Assembly: GCF_018398875.1 (NCBI RefSeq)
Contig: NZ_JAGWDK010000003.1
Location: forward strand, 332,649 to 396,648
Origin: Bradyrhizobium sp. sGM-13
GTDB taxonomy: Bacteria; Pseudomonadota; Alphaproteobacteria; Rhizobiales; Xanthobacteraceae
Length of the DNA stretch: 64,000 bases
Reading direction: 5' to 3'
In this document: positions 8,560 through 17,061 of the stretch, one piece after another
Position numbering within the stretch: position 1 is the stretch's first letter
How the letters are laid out: each line of letters starts with the position of its first letter
The notes under the pieces: model-generated
Database searches by the model: none
What the model saw: only the letters and a program-made list of their open reading frames with translations
What the model was told of the DNA's origin: nothing
Made by a program: the position numbers and the translations under genes

Positions 8560-10041
8560 ATGGCATTCAAGAGATTTTCCCGGCGACAGTTTGGCAGACT
8601 TGCAGGCTGGTCGGCGTTTGGCTTGTCGATGCTGTCAGCAAAGTCCAGCACGGCGCAATCGAATCAAGCGGCCGGAATACAGAATCAGCGACCCTCGTCG
8701 AATTTTCCGGGCGGCTTTCTGTGGGGCACGGCGACCTCGGCCTATCAGGTCGAGGGCGCGGTCAACGAAGACGGCCGCGGGCCGTCGATCTGGGACCGCT
8801 TTGCCCACACGCCCGGCACCATTTCCGACCGCAGCAATGGCGACACCGCGACCGACCACTATCGTCTCTACAAGCAAGATATCGAGATCATGAAGTCGCT
8901 GGGCGCAAAAGCCTATCGATTCTCGATCGCATGGCCGCGCGTCTTTCCGGATGGGACCGGACCGGCAAACCCAAAGGGCCTCGATTTCTATCACCGCCTT
9001 GTCGACGAATTGTTGGCCAACGGCATCGAGCCATTTGCGACGCTGTATCATTGGGACCTGCCGCAGGCGCTGCAGGATCGCTTTGGCGGCTGGACTTCGC
9101 GCGACACCTCGAAGGCATTCGCGGACTACGCCGCCCATGCCACTGCCCGCTTGAGTGATCGCGTGAAGTATTTCTTCACGATCAACGAGTGCTCCAGGCT
9201 CGTTCATCTCGGCCACGGCCTTGGTGCCGACGCGCCCGGCCTCAAACTGCCTCAGTCAGGACTGAACCAGGTTCGTCACCATGTTGCGCTGGGACATGGC
9301 CTCGCCGTTCAGGCCATCCGTGCCCATGGGCGTGCCGGAACGAAGGTCGGTCCGGCGGAGAATGCCGTGAGCTGCATCCCCGCCATCGAAACATCAGCCA
9401 ACATCCGCGCCGCCGAGATGGCGACGCGCGAGCTCAACGCGGGCTACCTGACCGTGATGCTCGAAGGAAAATATACCGACGCGTATCTGGCGCGGTCCGG
9501 CCAAGACGCGCCGAAATTCACCGCCGACGATCTGCGCGTCATTTCATCCCCGATCGATTTCGTCGGGCTGAACGTCTATATGCCGGACCATTATGTCGTT
9601 GCCGCCGACAACGAGCGCGGCTTCACGCTTGCGCCGTTTCCCGCCTCATTTCCGCACATGAAAGCGAGCTGGCTCAGGCCCGGCCCCGAGGCCATCTACT
9701 GGGTGCCGCGTCACGTCGCAAAACTGTGGAACGTGAAGTCGATCTATATCACCGAGAACGGAACGTCAGGGAGCGATCAGCCGGCGCCGGACGGGACCAT
9801 CTACGACGTCGACCGCATCATGTATCTGCGCAATTATCTCACGCAGTTGCAGCGCGCGACATCCGAGGGCGTGCCCGTGCTCGGATACTTCCTTTGGAGC
9901 CTGATGGATAATTTCGAATGGTCTGACGGCTATGAGCAGCGCTTCGGCATCTACCACGTCGACTTCAATACCAAGCGTCGTACGCCCAAGCTGAGCGCAT
10001 CGTTCTATCGCGAGACGATCGCACGAAATGCGGTAGTCTAG
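8560..10041 (+). CDS. Exported GH1 family beta-glucosidase
   Basis: 493 residues. An N-terminal twin-arginine-like signal (RFSRRQFGRLAGWSAFGLSM) is followed by a complete GH1 barrel. Signatures are FPGGFLWGTATSAYQVEGA, LYHWDLPQAL, TINE with acid/base E210, the nucleophile motif YITENGTSG with E399, and FLWSLMDNFEWSDGYEQRFG. In most GH1 enzymes the acid/base Glu is followed by Pro; here it is Cys211. It hydrolyses beta-glucosides, probably in the periplasm. It is divergent from the GH17 gene, which suggests a shared role in beta-glucan processing (inference). Confidence 0.92.
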   Translation: MAFKRFSRRQFGRLAGWSAFGLSMLSAKSSTAQSNQAAGIQNQRPSSNFPGGFLWGTATSAYQVEGAVNEDGRGPSIWDRFAHTPGTISDRSNGDTATDHYRLYKQDIEIMKSLGAKAYRFSIAWPRVFPDGTGPANPKGLDFYHRLVDELLANGIEPFATLYHWDLPQALQDRFGGWTSRDTSKAFADYAAHATARLSDRVKYFFTINECSRLVHLGHGLGADAPGLKLPQSGLNQVRHHVALGHGLAVQAIRAHGRAGTKVGPAENAVSCIPAIETSANIRAAEMATRELNAGYLTVMLEGKYTDAYLARSGQDAPKFTADDLRVISSPIDFVGLNVYMPDHYVVAADNERGFTLAPFPASFPHMKASWLRPGPEAIYWVPRHVAKLWNVKSIYITENGTSGSDQPAPDGTIYDVDRIMYLRNYLTQLQRATSEGVPVLGYFLWSLMDNFEWSDGYEQRFGIYHVDFNTKRRTPKLSASFYRETIARNAVV

Positions 10042-10052
10042 TCCGGGGATAG

Positions 10053-11357
10053 TCAATCCTTGCGCAGGCCCTTGCCGAGCGCCTCATACATGATCGTCTT
10101 CAGTGCCAGTTGAATTCGCCCACCCTGCGTCGGAGCCTGCACCATGAAGACAACGAGCAAGTCGTCCTGCGGATCGACAAAATAGAAACTTCCGCCTGCG
10201 CCATCCCATCGGTATTCGCCGAGCGGCCATGTCGTGTTTGGCGGCGGTGAGGTGCGCACGGCAAAGCCAAGACCGAAGCCGCTGGACGGTCCCGGAAAAT
10301 AAAAGGGATCGTGAATGATCCTGGTTTCCGGACCGATCTGATCCGAGGTCATCAGCGCGACTGTCTCGGGCTTGAGGTACCGCTTGCCGTCCAGTTCGCC
10401 GCCGTTCAGCAGCATTTGCAGGAATCGGGCGTAGTCGGCGGCCGTCGAGACCAAACCCGCGCCACCGGATTCCCACCGCCGCGGCACTGTCGGGTCTCCG
10501 ATTCCGGCCACCCGAAAGCGATCGACCGGAAATGGTTGGGCGATGCGCGGCCACTTCGGTTGGTCTGCGACATAGTATGCGGTCTCGGACATGCCTAGCG
10601 GATCGAACAGTCTCTGCTTCTCGAATTGAAACAGCGTCTGCCCTGAGACCACCTCGACGACACGGCCGAGCACGTCGGTCGAATGGCTGTAGTTCCAACG
10701 CGTTGCCGGCTGATCGGCGAGCGGCAGCGTCGCGATGCGGTCAGCGAATTCGGCGTTGTCGAAGTCGCCGGCGTATAATCGCGGATTGGCATAGAGCTTT
10801 TGCACTGCGGTTTCGCCGAAGAAACCGTAAGTGATCCCGGACGTGTGCCGCAGCAGATCCCTGATTGTGATCGGGCGCTTCAGCGGCTCGAGCTTGAGCG
10901 GGTACTGTCCTGCTTCATCGGAAAGATCGACACCGACTTTCGCATCCGCAAAGGCACGAATGTATTTGGACACGGGATCGTCGAGGGCCAGCTTCCCGTC
11001 GTCGACCAGCATCATCGCGGCGACCGAGGTGACGGCCTTCGACATCGAATAGATCTGAAAAATGGTATCCGGCGTCATCGGCTGGCTGGACGCAGGATCC
11101 CGCACGCCGAAACATTCAAGATAGACTGGTTTGCCGTGCTGCTGGATCAGAAGCACCGCACCGGGAATCTTGCCGGCCGTGACCTCGCTGCGAACGTAGT
11201 CACCAATCCGGTCAAGGGCCACTCGCGAAAAAGTTGGCGCGGCCGGCGCTTTCGGCTCGGTCCGCGCCTCCTGCGGTTGGCCGCCGACCAGGGAAACCAC
11301 AAGCGCCGCCGCAGCAATGCAACGCCCTGCCGTGCCGTCAGTTCTCCAGCGCTTCAT
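10053..11357 (-). CDS. Exported class C beta-lactamase-fold serine hydrolase (second of pair)
   Basis: 434 residues with a signal peptide (IAAAALVVSLVGG) and a penicillin-binding / class C beta-lactamase fold. The catalytic SxxK is S104-K107 in IYSMSKAVTS; the second motif is YSHSTD, where the usual YxN has His. It contains LLRHTSGITYGF and GLGFAVR. Such proteins are usually esterases or peptidases rather than antibiotic-hydrolysing enzymes. The start overlaps the end of the upstream paralogue by 20 bases, so the two are a translationally coupled tandem pair. Their natural substrate cannot be read from sequence. Confidence 0.87.
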   Translation of the reverse strand: MKRWRTDGTAGRCIAAAALVVSLVGGQPQEARTEPKAPAAPTFSRVALDRIGDYVRSEVTAGKIPGAVLLIQQHGKPVYLECFGVRDPASSQPMTPDTIFQIYSMSKAVTSVAAMMLVDDGKLALDDPVSKYIRAFADAKVGVDLSDEAGQYPLKLEPLKRPITIRDLLRHTSGITYGFFGETAVQKLYANPRLYAGDFDNAEFADRIATLPLADQPATRWNYSHSTDVLGRVVEVVSGQTLFQFEKQRLFDPLGMSETAYYVADQPKWPRIAQPFPVDRFRVAGIGDPTVPRRWESGGAGLVSTAADYARFLQMLLNGGELDGKRYLKPETVALMTSDQIGPETRIIHDPFYFPGPSSGFGLGFAVRTSPPPNTTWPLGEYRWDGAGGSFYFVDPQDDLLVVFMVQAPTQGGRIQLALKTIMYEALGKGLRKD

Positions 11358-12621
11358 AGACCAACTGCTTCAGCGTCCGCTGGATGCGCTGGCGTTCCGT
11401 CGGCGTCTGCTCGAGCAGCACGAAGAACATGTCCTGCTTGCGGTCGACCACGAAATAGCAGCCGCTGGCGCCATCCCATTTCAATTCGCCAAGCGATCCC
11501 GGCGGCGGCGGCTTGGCATTGCCCGGATCGGTGCGCACCGCAAGGCCGAGGCCCATTCCGAAGCCGTCCCCGGGGAAATAGAAATAGTCCCGCTCGACCC
11601 CAGACCCGGGGCCGACATAGTCGGTCGTCATCAGCTTGAACGTTTCGGGCTTCAGGTAGGTCTTGCCCTCGAACGTGCCGCCATTGAGCAGCATCTGCGT
11701 AAAGCGGCGGTAGTCCGCCATCGTCGAGTACATGCCGCCGCTGGCGAATTCGATCTTCTTGACATTGGTCGGGTTGGTGTCGCGGCCGACGCGGAAGTTA
11801 CTGTCGTTCGGCACCGGCAGCGCCATACGCTGCTGCTTCTCCGGATCGGTGATGTAGAAGCCGGTGTCGACCATGCCGAGCGGATCGAGCAGCCTTTCGC
11901 GCATGATCGTGAACAGGGATTTTCCGGACGCGACTTCCATCACCCGCGCCAGGATGTCGGTGGAATGGCCGTATTGCCAGAGCGCGCCCGGCTGGTTGTG
12001 CAGCGGCAGTTTGGCGATCCGCTCGGCGAACCCGGCCAGATCGAAATCTCCGTCATAGATATTGGCGGCCGCATAGGCCTTGCGGACCAGGGTGTCGCCG
12101 TAGAAGCCGTAGGTGATCCCTGACGTATGCACCATCAGGTCGCGGACGGTCATCGGCCGGATTGGCGGCACCAGCTCGAGCGTCTTGGTGCCATCCTCGT
12201 TCTTCTTCTCGACGCCGACCTTCACATTCGCGAAGGACGGGATGTACTTTGAGACAGGATCGTCGAGCTTGATCGTGCCGTCCTCGACCAATTGCATGGC
12301 CACGACCGACGTGATCGCTTTCGTCATCGAGAATAGGCGGAAGATGGTCTTGTCATTGATTGGCTTCTTGGACTCCACGTCCTGAACGCCGAAGGTTTCG
12401 TGATAGACCGGCTTGCCATGCTGCTGGATCAGGACGTTCGCGCCCGCGATCTTGCCGGTCGCCACCTCGTTCTTGAAGAATTCGGTGATCTTCGTAAGCT
12501 TGTCCTTGTTGAAACGCGCGCCGGCGGGAATGTCGAAGGTGCCTTCGGCGCGGACTTGCGGCGTAACCGCCAGCATCAGCGCGCCGCAGGCAAGCCCGCG
12601 CAGCATTTGACGCAAGTTCAT
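11338..12621 (-). CDS. Exported class C beta-lactamase-fold serine hydrolase (first of pair)
   Basis: 427 residues, with signal peptide MNLRQMLRGLACGALMLA cleaved near VRAEG. The catalytic SxxK is S98-K101 in LFSMTKAITS and the second motif is YGHSTD. It shares whole blocks with the downstream gene: GANVLIQQHGKPVYHETFGV, DLMVHTSGITYGFYG, RFTQMLLNGG and YLKPET. The pair therefore arose by tandem duplication. A strong ribosome-binding site, GGAGGGGG, precedes ATG 12621. It is the probable first gene of the two-gene unit, with expected activity in the periplasm. Confidence 0.87.
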   Translation of the reverse strand: MNLRQMLRGLACGALMLAVTPQVRAEGTFDIPAGARFNKDKLTKITEFFKNEVATGKIAGANVLIQQHGKPVYHETFGVQDVESKKPINDKTIFRLFSMTKAITSVVAMQLVEDGTIKLDDPVSKYIPSFANVKVGVEKKNEDGTKTLELVPPIRPMTVRDLMVHTSGITYGFYGDTLVRKAYAAANIYDGDFDLAGFAERIAKLPLHNQPGALWQYGHSTDILARVMEVASGKSLFTIMRERLLDPLGMVDTGFYITDPEKQQRMALPVPNDSNFRVGRDTNPTNVKKIEFASGGMYSTMADYRRFTQMLLNGGTFEGKTYLKPETFKLMTTDYVGPGSGVERDYFYFPGDGFGMGLGLAVRTDPGNAKPPPPGSLGELKWDGASGCYFVVDRKQDMFFVLLEQTPTERQRIQRTLKQLVYEALEN

Positions 12622-12663
12622 TGGAACCCCCTCCAGAATTCGGAGAGGAGTGTAGCTGCGGCG

Positions 12664-13209
12664 TCAGTCGGCGCAAGGGCTGCCAAAGGCTGCCAGCGCC
12701 TCTTCATGCAACCGAGCGCTATCGGGGGAGAAGCAGCAGAAGATAACTCTTGTCACGGCAGGCGCCGCGACCAGTCCATCGACGACGGTTGCGGCTGCGA
12801 TGCCCGCCGCACGGTCGGCAGGGAAGCGATAGACGCCCGTGGAGATCGCAGGAAAGGCCAGAGAGGAGAGCCCGCTGGCCTGGCAGAGTTCGAGGGAGCG
12901 CCGATAACAGGAAGCGAGCAGCGCGTCCTCCCCATCATTGCCGCCGTGCCAAACCGGCCCGACGGCGTGGATCACGTGCCTGGCCGGCAACCGGTATCCC
13001 CGGGTGATCTTGGCGTCGCCGGTCGCGCAGCCGTTCAGCGTGCGGCACTCGGCAAGCAGTTCAGGTCCGGCCGCCCGATGGATCGCGCCATCAACCCCGC
13101 CCCCGCCGAGCAGGGACGAGTTCGCGGCGTTGACGATGGCGTCAACGCGGAGCGTGGTGATGTCGGCAACAATGACTTCCAGCCGCGCCTGGCCGACCTG
13201 ACGCGCGAT
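12664..13209 (-). CDS. Macro domain ADP-ribose hydrolase, no canonical start codon
   Basis: A complete macro domain of the O-acetyl-ADP-ribose deacetylase / YmdB type is open in this frame. Motifs: [39 protein letters not shown] (catalytic and ribose loop), [13 protein letters not shown] and [13 protein letters not shown]. The only ATG/GTG/TTG in frame is TTG 12990, which would delete the first ~70 residues including NAAN. The most plausible start is ATC at 13209, five bases after the grxD stop and behind GAGCGG, giving 181 residues. It may be a non-ATG start, a mutated gene or a sequence error. It lies directly downstream of grxD. Confidence 0.75.
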   Translation of the reverse strand: MARQVGQARLEVIVADITTLRVDAIVNAANSSLLGGGGVDGAIHRAAGPELLAECRTLNGCATGDAKITRGYRLPARHVIHAVGPVWHGGNDGEDALLASCYRRSLELCQASGLSSLAFPAISTGVYRFPADRAAGIAAATVVDGLVAAPAVTRVIFCCFSPDSARLHEEALAAFGSPCAD

Positions 13210-13214
13210 GCCGC

Positions 13215-13553
13215 TCAGGCGGAAGCCGCCGCGCTGACGGTGACGCCCTTCTCGGCAAAGAGCTGCTGCAATTCACCGGCCTGGAACATCTCGCGGATGA
13301 TGTCGCAGCCGCCGACGAACTCGCCCTTGACGTAGAGCTGCGGGATGGTCGGCCAGTTCGAATATTCCTTGATGCCGTTGCGAAGCTCGGCGGATTCCAG
13401 GACATTCAGCCCCTTGTAGCCGACGCCGATGTGGTCGAGGATCTGGACCACCTGGCCGGAGAAACCGCACTGCGGAAACTGCGGCGTGCCCTTCATGAAC
13501 AGCACGACGTCGTTCGACTTCACTTCGTTGTCGATGAATTGCTCGATGCTCAT
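13215..13553 (-). CDS. grxD: Monothiol glutaredoxin, Grx4 type
   Basis: 112 residues with the CGFS active site (C29-S32 in [13 protein letters not shown]), plus [20 protein letters not shown] for glutathione binding. CGFS glutaredoxins carry a glutathione-ligated [2Fe-2S] cluster and work with BolA proteins in iron-sulfur trafficking. The ORF is open further upstream, but ATG 13553 follows AAGGAAG and gives the conserved [11 protein letters not shown]. In many Rhizobiales grxD follows purL and bolA; here it is still on the same strand downstream of them but 4.7 kb from bolA. Confidence 0.95.
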   Translation of the reverse strand: MSIEQFIDNEVKSNDVVLFMKGTPQFPQCGFSGQVVQILDHIGVGYKGLNVLESAELRNGIKEYSNWPTIPQLYVKGEFVGGCDIIREMFQAGELQQLFAEKGVTVSAAASA

Positions 13554-13855
13554 ATTTGCTTCCTTTTGGGGCCCAGCCCGCTGCGGCGTCGCGTAACCGG
13601 CCGGCTCGTCCATGTAACCCGGATACTTGCCATATATGTAGCCCAAACCTTTGTGCATCCAAAGTAAAATGGCGAAGAGCTGGCATGCGCGGGGTCGGCT
13701 CCAGGCGCCCGGGCGACGGCAGCCCATAGTCTGACGGCATTAATGTCATAGCGCGGGCAGGCTTTTTTCCCGCACCGGAACTCCTATCTAGGACGGACTG
13801 CCCGTCAGGAACCAGTTTGCCAGACTAACGTTCTCTCCTCTCACCGGAGACACCT
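13554..13855. other. Divergent intergenic region grxD/egtB
   Basis: 302 bases between divergent starts. It holds the grxD ribosome-binding site and a CCGGAGA ribosome-binding site before egtB. I recognise no operator or structured RNA and no convincing gene here. Confidence 0.5.
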
Positions 13856-15094
13856 GTGACGAAACCAGCACTCGCCGTCCCTGCCCCGTCACTTTTCTCG
13901 GATTCCGGCACCCTCGCCCAGAATTTGGTGGAGGCCTATCTGGCCGTCCGCGGCGAGACCGAGCGCCGGGCCGCTCCGTTGAGCCCCGAGGACCAGCTCA
14001 TCCAGTCGATGCCGGACGCCAGCCCGGCCAAATGGCACCGCGCCCATACCACCTGGTTCTTCGAGCAATTCCTGCTCGGCGAGCACTGCGAAGGTTACCA
14101 GCCCTTCCACCCTGATTATGCGTTTCTATTCAATTCCTATTATGTCAGCGCCGGACCGCGGCACGCCCGTCACCAGCGCGGCCATCTGACACGCCCGAGC
14201 GCCGACGAGATCACCGCCTATCGCCGGCATGTCGATGCCGCCGTGGTCAAATTCTTCCAGACCGCCGGCGAAGAGCGCCTCACAAAACTGGTCCCGCTGG
14301 TGGAGGTCGGCCTCAATCACGAGCAGCAGCATCAGGAATTGATGCTGACCGACATCCTGCACGCCTTTGCCCAGAACCCGATCCCGCCGGCCTACGATCC
14401 ATCCTGGCACTTCCCGACATCGCACCGTTCGGCAGAGGAGTGGACCACCCTCAACGAGGGCATCCACACCGTTGGCCACAGCGACGACAGCTTCCATTTC
14501 GACAATGAAAAGCCCGCGCACCGCGCCCTGGTCGGCCCGGTGAGGCTCGCCCGCAACCTCGTGACCAATGCGGAATGGCTCGCCTTCATGCAGGACGGCG
14601 GCTACGGCACGGCCACGCTGTGGCTGATGGACGGCTTCGCCACGGCGACCAACGAGGGCTGGCAGGCCCCCGGCCACTGGCGCCAGGTCGACGGCGAGTG
14701 GCGGATCATGACGCTCGGCGGGTTACAGCCGATCGATCCGGATGCCCCGGTCTGCCATGTCAGCTATTACGAGGCGGATGCGTTCGCCCGCTGGGCGGGC
14801 CGCCATCTGCCGACCGAAATGGAATGGGAGGTCGCCGCCCGCGCCGGCCAGCTCAGCGATGCCTTCGGCATCGTCTGGCAGTGGACCCGCAGCTCCTACT
14901 CCCCCTACCCCGGCTACCGTGCCATCGAGGGGGCGCTCGGGGAATACAACGGCAAGTTCATGGTCAATCAGCTCGTGCTGCGCGGCTCCTCGCTTGCAAC
15001 TCCGGCCGGCCACAGCCGTATCACCTACCGCAACTTCTTCTACCCGCACCACCGCTGGCAATTCACGGGGTTACGCCTCGCCGATTACGCCTGA
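13856..15094 (+). CDS. egtB: Ergothioneine synthesis sulfoxide synthase
   Basis: 412 residues. An N-terminal DinB-like helical domain carries the iron-binding histidines (WHRAHTTWFFEQF and HEQQHQE, about residues 153-160). The C-terminal formylglycine-generating-enzyme-like domain includes VSYYEADAFARWAGRHLPTEMEWE and FRY-type ends (ITYRNFFYPHHRWQFTGLRL). EgtB joins trimethylhistidine and a thiol donor with oxygen to give the sulfoxide precursor of ergothioneine. The start is GTG. It is followed 48 bases on by egtD; no egtA, egtC or egtE is adjacent, so the thiol donor and the lyase are not defined here. Confidence 0.95.
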   Translation: MTKPALAVPAPSLFSDSGTLAQNLVEAYLAVRGETERRAAPLSPEDQLIQSMPDASPAKWHRAHTTWFFEQFLLGEHCEGYQPFHPDYAFLFNSYYVSAGPRHARHQRGHLTRPSADEITAYRRHVDAAVVKFFQTAGEERLTKLVPLVEVGLNHEQQHQELMLTDILHAFAQNPIPPAYDPSWHFPTSHRSAEEWTTLNEGIHTVGHSDDSFHFDNEKPAHRALVGPVRLARNLVTNAEWLAFMQDGGYGTATLWLMDGFATATNEGWQAPGHWRQVDGEWRIMTLGGLQPIDPDAPVCHVSYYEADAFARWAGRHLPTEMEWEVAARAGQLSDAFGIVWQWTRSSYSPYPGYRAIEGALGEYNGKFMVNQLVLRGSSLATPAGHSRITYRNFFYPHHRWQFTGLRLADYA

Positions 15095-15142
15095 CATTTT
15101 CGATCATCGAAGCGCGCCGGAAAGCGCGTTCAGGAGAGTATC

Positions 15143-16114
15143 ATGAATGTGCATGCCGCCGCTTTGGCCCAAACGCACCCGTTCGACGAACAGACCTCCG
15201 CCTTTGCCGGCGACGTGATCGGCGACCTCTCGCAGTTCCCCAAGCGGCTGTCGCCGAAATATTTTTACGATGCCGCGGGCTCCGAGCTGTTCGAGCAGAT
15301 CACGGTGCTGCCGGAATACTACCCGACCCGCACCGAACTCGGCATCCTGCGCAGCCGCGGCGATGAAATCGCCGCACTGATTCCGAAAGGTGCGGCCCTG
15401 GTCGAATTCGGCGCCGGCGCGACCACCAAGGCCCGCCTGCTATTGGAGCGCTGCGATTTTTCCGCTTATGTCCCGGTCGATATTTCCGGCGATTTCCTGA
15501 ACGCGCAGGCCAGCGACTTGCGCAAGGATTTCCCCGATCTCGGCGTTTATCCGGTTGCTGCCGATTTCACCGCGCCGTTCGAGCTGCCGGCGGAAATCGC
15601 AGACCAGCCCAAGGTCGGCTTCTTTCCGGGGTCGACGCTCGGCAATTTCGAGCCGCACGAGGCGCGCGCCTTCCTGCGCAGCGCACGCGACATTCTGGGC
15701 AAAGGCGCACAGATGATCATCGGCGTCGATCTCGAGAAGAACGAGCGGGTGCTGTACGACGCGTATAACGACGCCGCCGGCGTCACCGCGCGGTTCAATC
15801 TCAACGTTCTGGTTCGGATCAACCGCGAGCTCGGCGGCAATTTCGACGTCTCCGCCTTCATGCACCGCTCGGTCTATAATCGCGAGCGCCATCGCATCGA
15901 GATGCACTTGATTTCCAAGAAGGCGCAGAGCGTGCGCATCCTGGGACGGAATTTTTCATTCCGTCCCGGCGAGAGCATCCACACCGAGTCGAGCTACAAA
16001 TACAGCTTCGACCGCTTCACCGCGTTGGCGCGCGAGTCCGGCTGGTCGGTGCGGGAATCCTGGAACGATCGCGACCAGATGTTCTCCGTTCACGCGCTGG
16101 TGGCGTCGGGCTGA
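15143..16114 (+). CDS. egtD: L-histidine N-alpha-methyltransferase
   Basis: 323 residues of the EgtD family, which trimethylates histidine to hercynine using S-adenosylmethionine, the first step of ergothioneine synthesis. Motifs: LSPKYFYDAAGSELFEQITVLPEYYPTR (family N terminus), LVEFGAGATTKARLLL (SAM-binding glycine loop), and FFPGSTLGNFEPHEARAFLR. The last ~100 residues hold the substrate-binding lobe, ending SFDRFTALARESGWSV. GAGAG lies before ATG 15143. It forms an operon with egtB. Confidence 0.95.
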   Translation: MNVHAAALAQTHPFDEQTSAFAGDVIGDLSQFPKRLSPKYFYDAAGSELFEQITVLPEYYPTRTELGILRSRGDEIAALIPKGAALVEFGAGATTKARLLLERCDFSAYVPVDISGDFLNAQASDLRKDFPDLGVYPVAADFTAPFELPAEIADQPKVGFFPGSTLGNFEPHEARAFLRSARDILGKGAQMIIGVDLEKNERVLYDAYNDAAGVTARFNLNVLVRINRELGGNFDVSAFMHRSVYNRERHRIEMHLISKKAQSVRILGRNFSFRPGESIHTESSYKYSFDRFTALARESGWSVRESWNDRDQMFSVHALVASG

Positions 16115-16119
16115 GGATT

Positions 16120-16223
16120 AGAGCGCTTTCAAGCGAAAGCCTGCCCCGGACTTGCGTCAAGAAGCCGCGTCAAAACAAGAATCTGGGCCGGTTCTGATTC
16201 AATCAGAACCGAAAAGGCTCTAG
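16120..16223. repeat. Dispersed palindromic intergenic element after egtD
   Basis: It contains two hairpins: GCTTTC-AAGC-GAAAGC near 16125-16140, and GGTTCTGATT, one C, AATCAGAACC at 16190-16210 (10-bp perfect arms). It is bounded by AGAGC and GCTCTAG. From memory this motif recurs in Bradyrhizobium intergenic DNA; only one copy is seen in this window. It may act as a bidirectional terminator between egtD and the convergent gene. Confidence 0.55.
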
Positions 16224-16239
16224 CCGCGGGTTTTGCAGC

Positions 16240-16539
16240 TCACGTCTTGCAGACGGACCGCCTGCGGTCCGGTCGCGGCCTGCGTGTCGGCGCAATCCGG
16301 GGAGCGACAGATATCCAATCATCAGACAATCGGTCTGCACCCAACAGCCACGCGTGAATGATCCGCCACTTGTCTTGTCCGCGGGACTGGAAATCCAGTA
16401 GCGGAGATCCTGCGTCCTGCAGTTCGTGGAAAAATTTCAAAGAATCTTTTCCAGTCGGTCCGTCCGGCTCGATCATCTGCGTCAAGATCCAGCGGTCCCA
16501 CTCTTCAATAATGCGTACTCTTGCTTCGCTCTGTTTCAT
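16240..16539 (-). CDS. Small hypothetical protein
   Basis: About 99 residues from ATG 16539: MKQSEARVRIIEEWDRWILT, then acidic and aromatic residues, and an Arg-rich tail. The frame is open further upstream (to 16635) but the extra residues look non-coding. Coding bias is moderate and no known domain is recognised. The N-terminal half, with alternating charged residues and Trp, suggests a small helical protein. It is convergent with egtD. Confidence 0.5.
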   Translation of the reverse strand: MKQSEARVRIIEEWDRWILTQMIEPDGPTGKDSLKFFHELQDAGSPLLDFQSRGQDKWRIIHAWLLGADRLSDDWISVAPRIAPTRRPRPDRRRSVCKT

Positions 16540-16816
16540 AGGCGCGTATTCCCACCACGGCACCCCCGTGGGCACTGAGTGATCGCGCTGGTCAAGGTTT
16601 GATGGAAAGGTGCTTACGCCGCCGCGCGTCCCCACACCTTGTCCGAGCTCAGTATAGCCAAACTTCTTAACAAGTGTTCATCTTTATTGACCCGCCCGCA
16701 AAAGGGTCCATCTGCGCTGTCGTTTCCCCTTTGAAATGTCCAATTTTTGACGCGGACTCAGCCGAGCCTCCGCGGCAGCATGGCTTGGGGTGAGTTCGTG
16801 CCAGGGGATTTCAGTC

Positions 16817-17056
16817 ATGGGCAACGCATATCCAGCGTCCAGCAACCACGGGCAACGTTCGGCATCCTCGTCTGTTCACAGTGACACGGACACGGGCTGG
16901 GACGAGGGAGCCGACACCGAGCGAGCTGCGCTTCGCGAGGAAAATGCGAGGCTCCGGGCTCTCGTCGTCCAACTGTCAAATCTCGTTCTCAGAAATGTCG
17001 TCGATGAGCACAACTCGCCGCAATTGATGCCGGTGAGGCGGCCCAGGCTGGATTAA
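16817..17056 (+). CDS. Small coiled-coil protein
   Basis: 79 residues. The first half is Ser/Asn/Gly rich; residues ~38-65 (AALREENARLRALVVQLSNL) form a short leucine-heptad coiled coil. Similar short proteins ending in QLSxLVLRNV are, from memory, common in Bradyrhizobium and of unknown role. ATG 16817 is preferred over GTG 16790 because CAGGGGAT sits before it. It lies convergent to ltrA with a 5-base gap. Probably a cytoplasmic oligomerising protein. Confidence 0.55.
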   Translation: MGNAYPASSNHGQRSASSSVHSDTDTGWDEGADTERAALREENARLRALVVQLSNLVLRNVVDEHNSPQLMPVRRPRLD

Positions 17057-17061
17057 AGATA

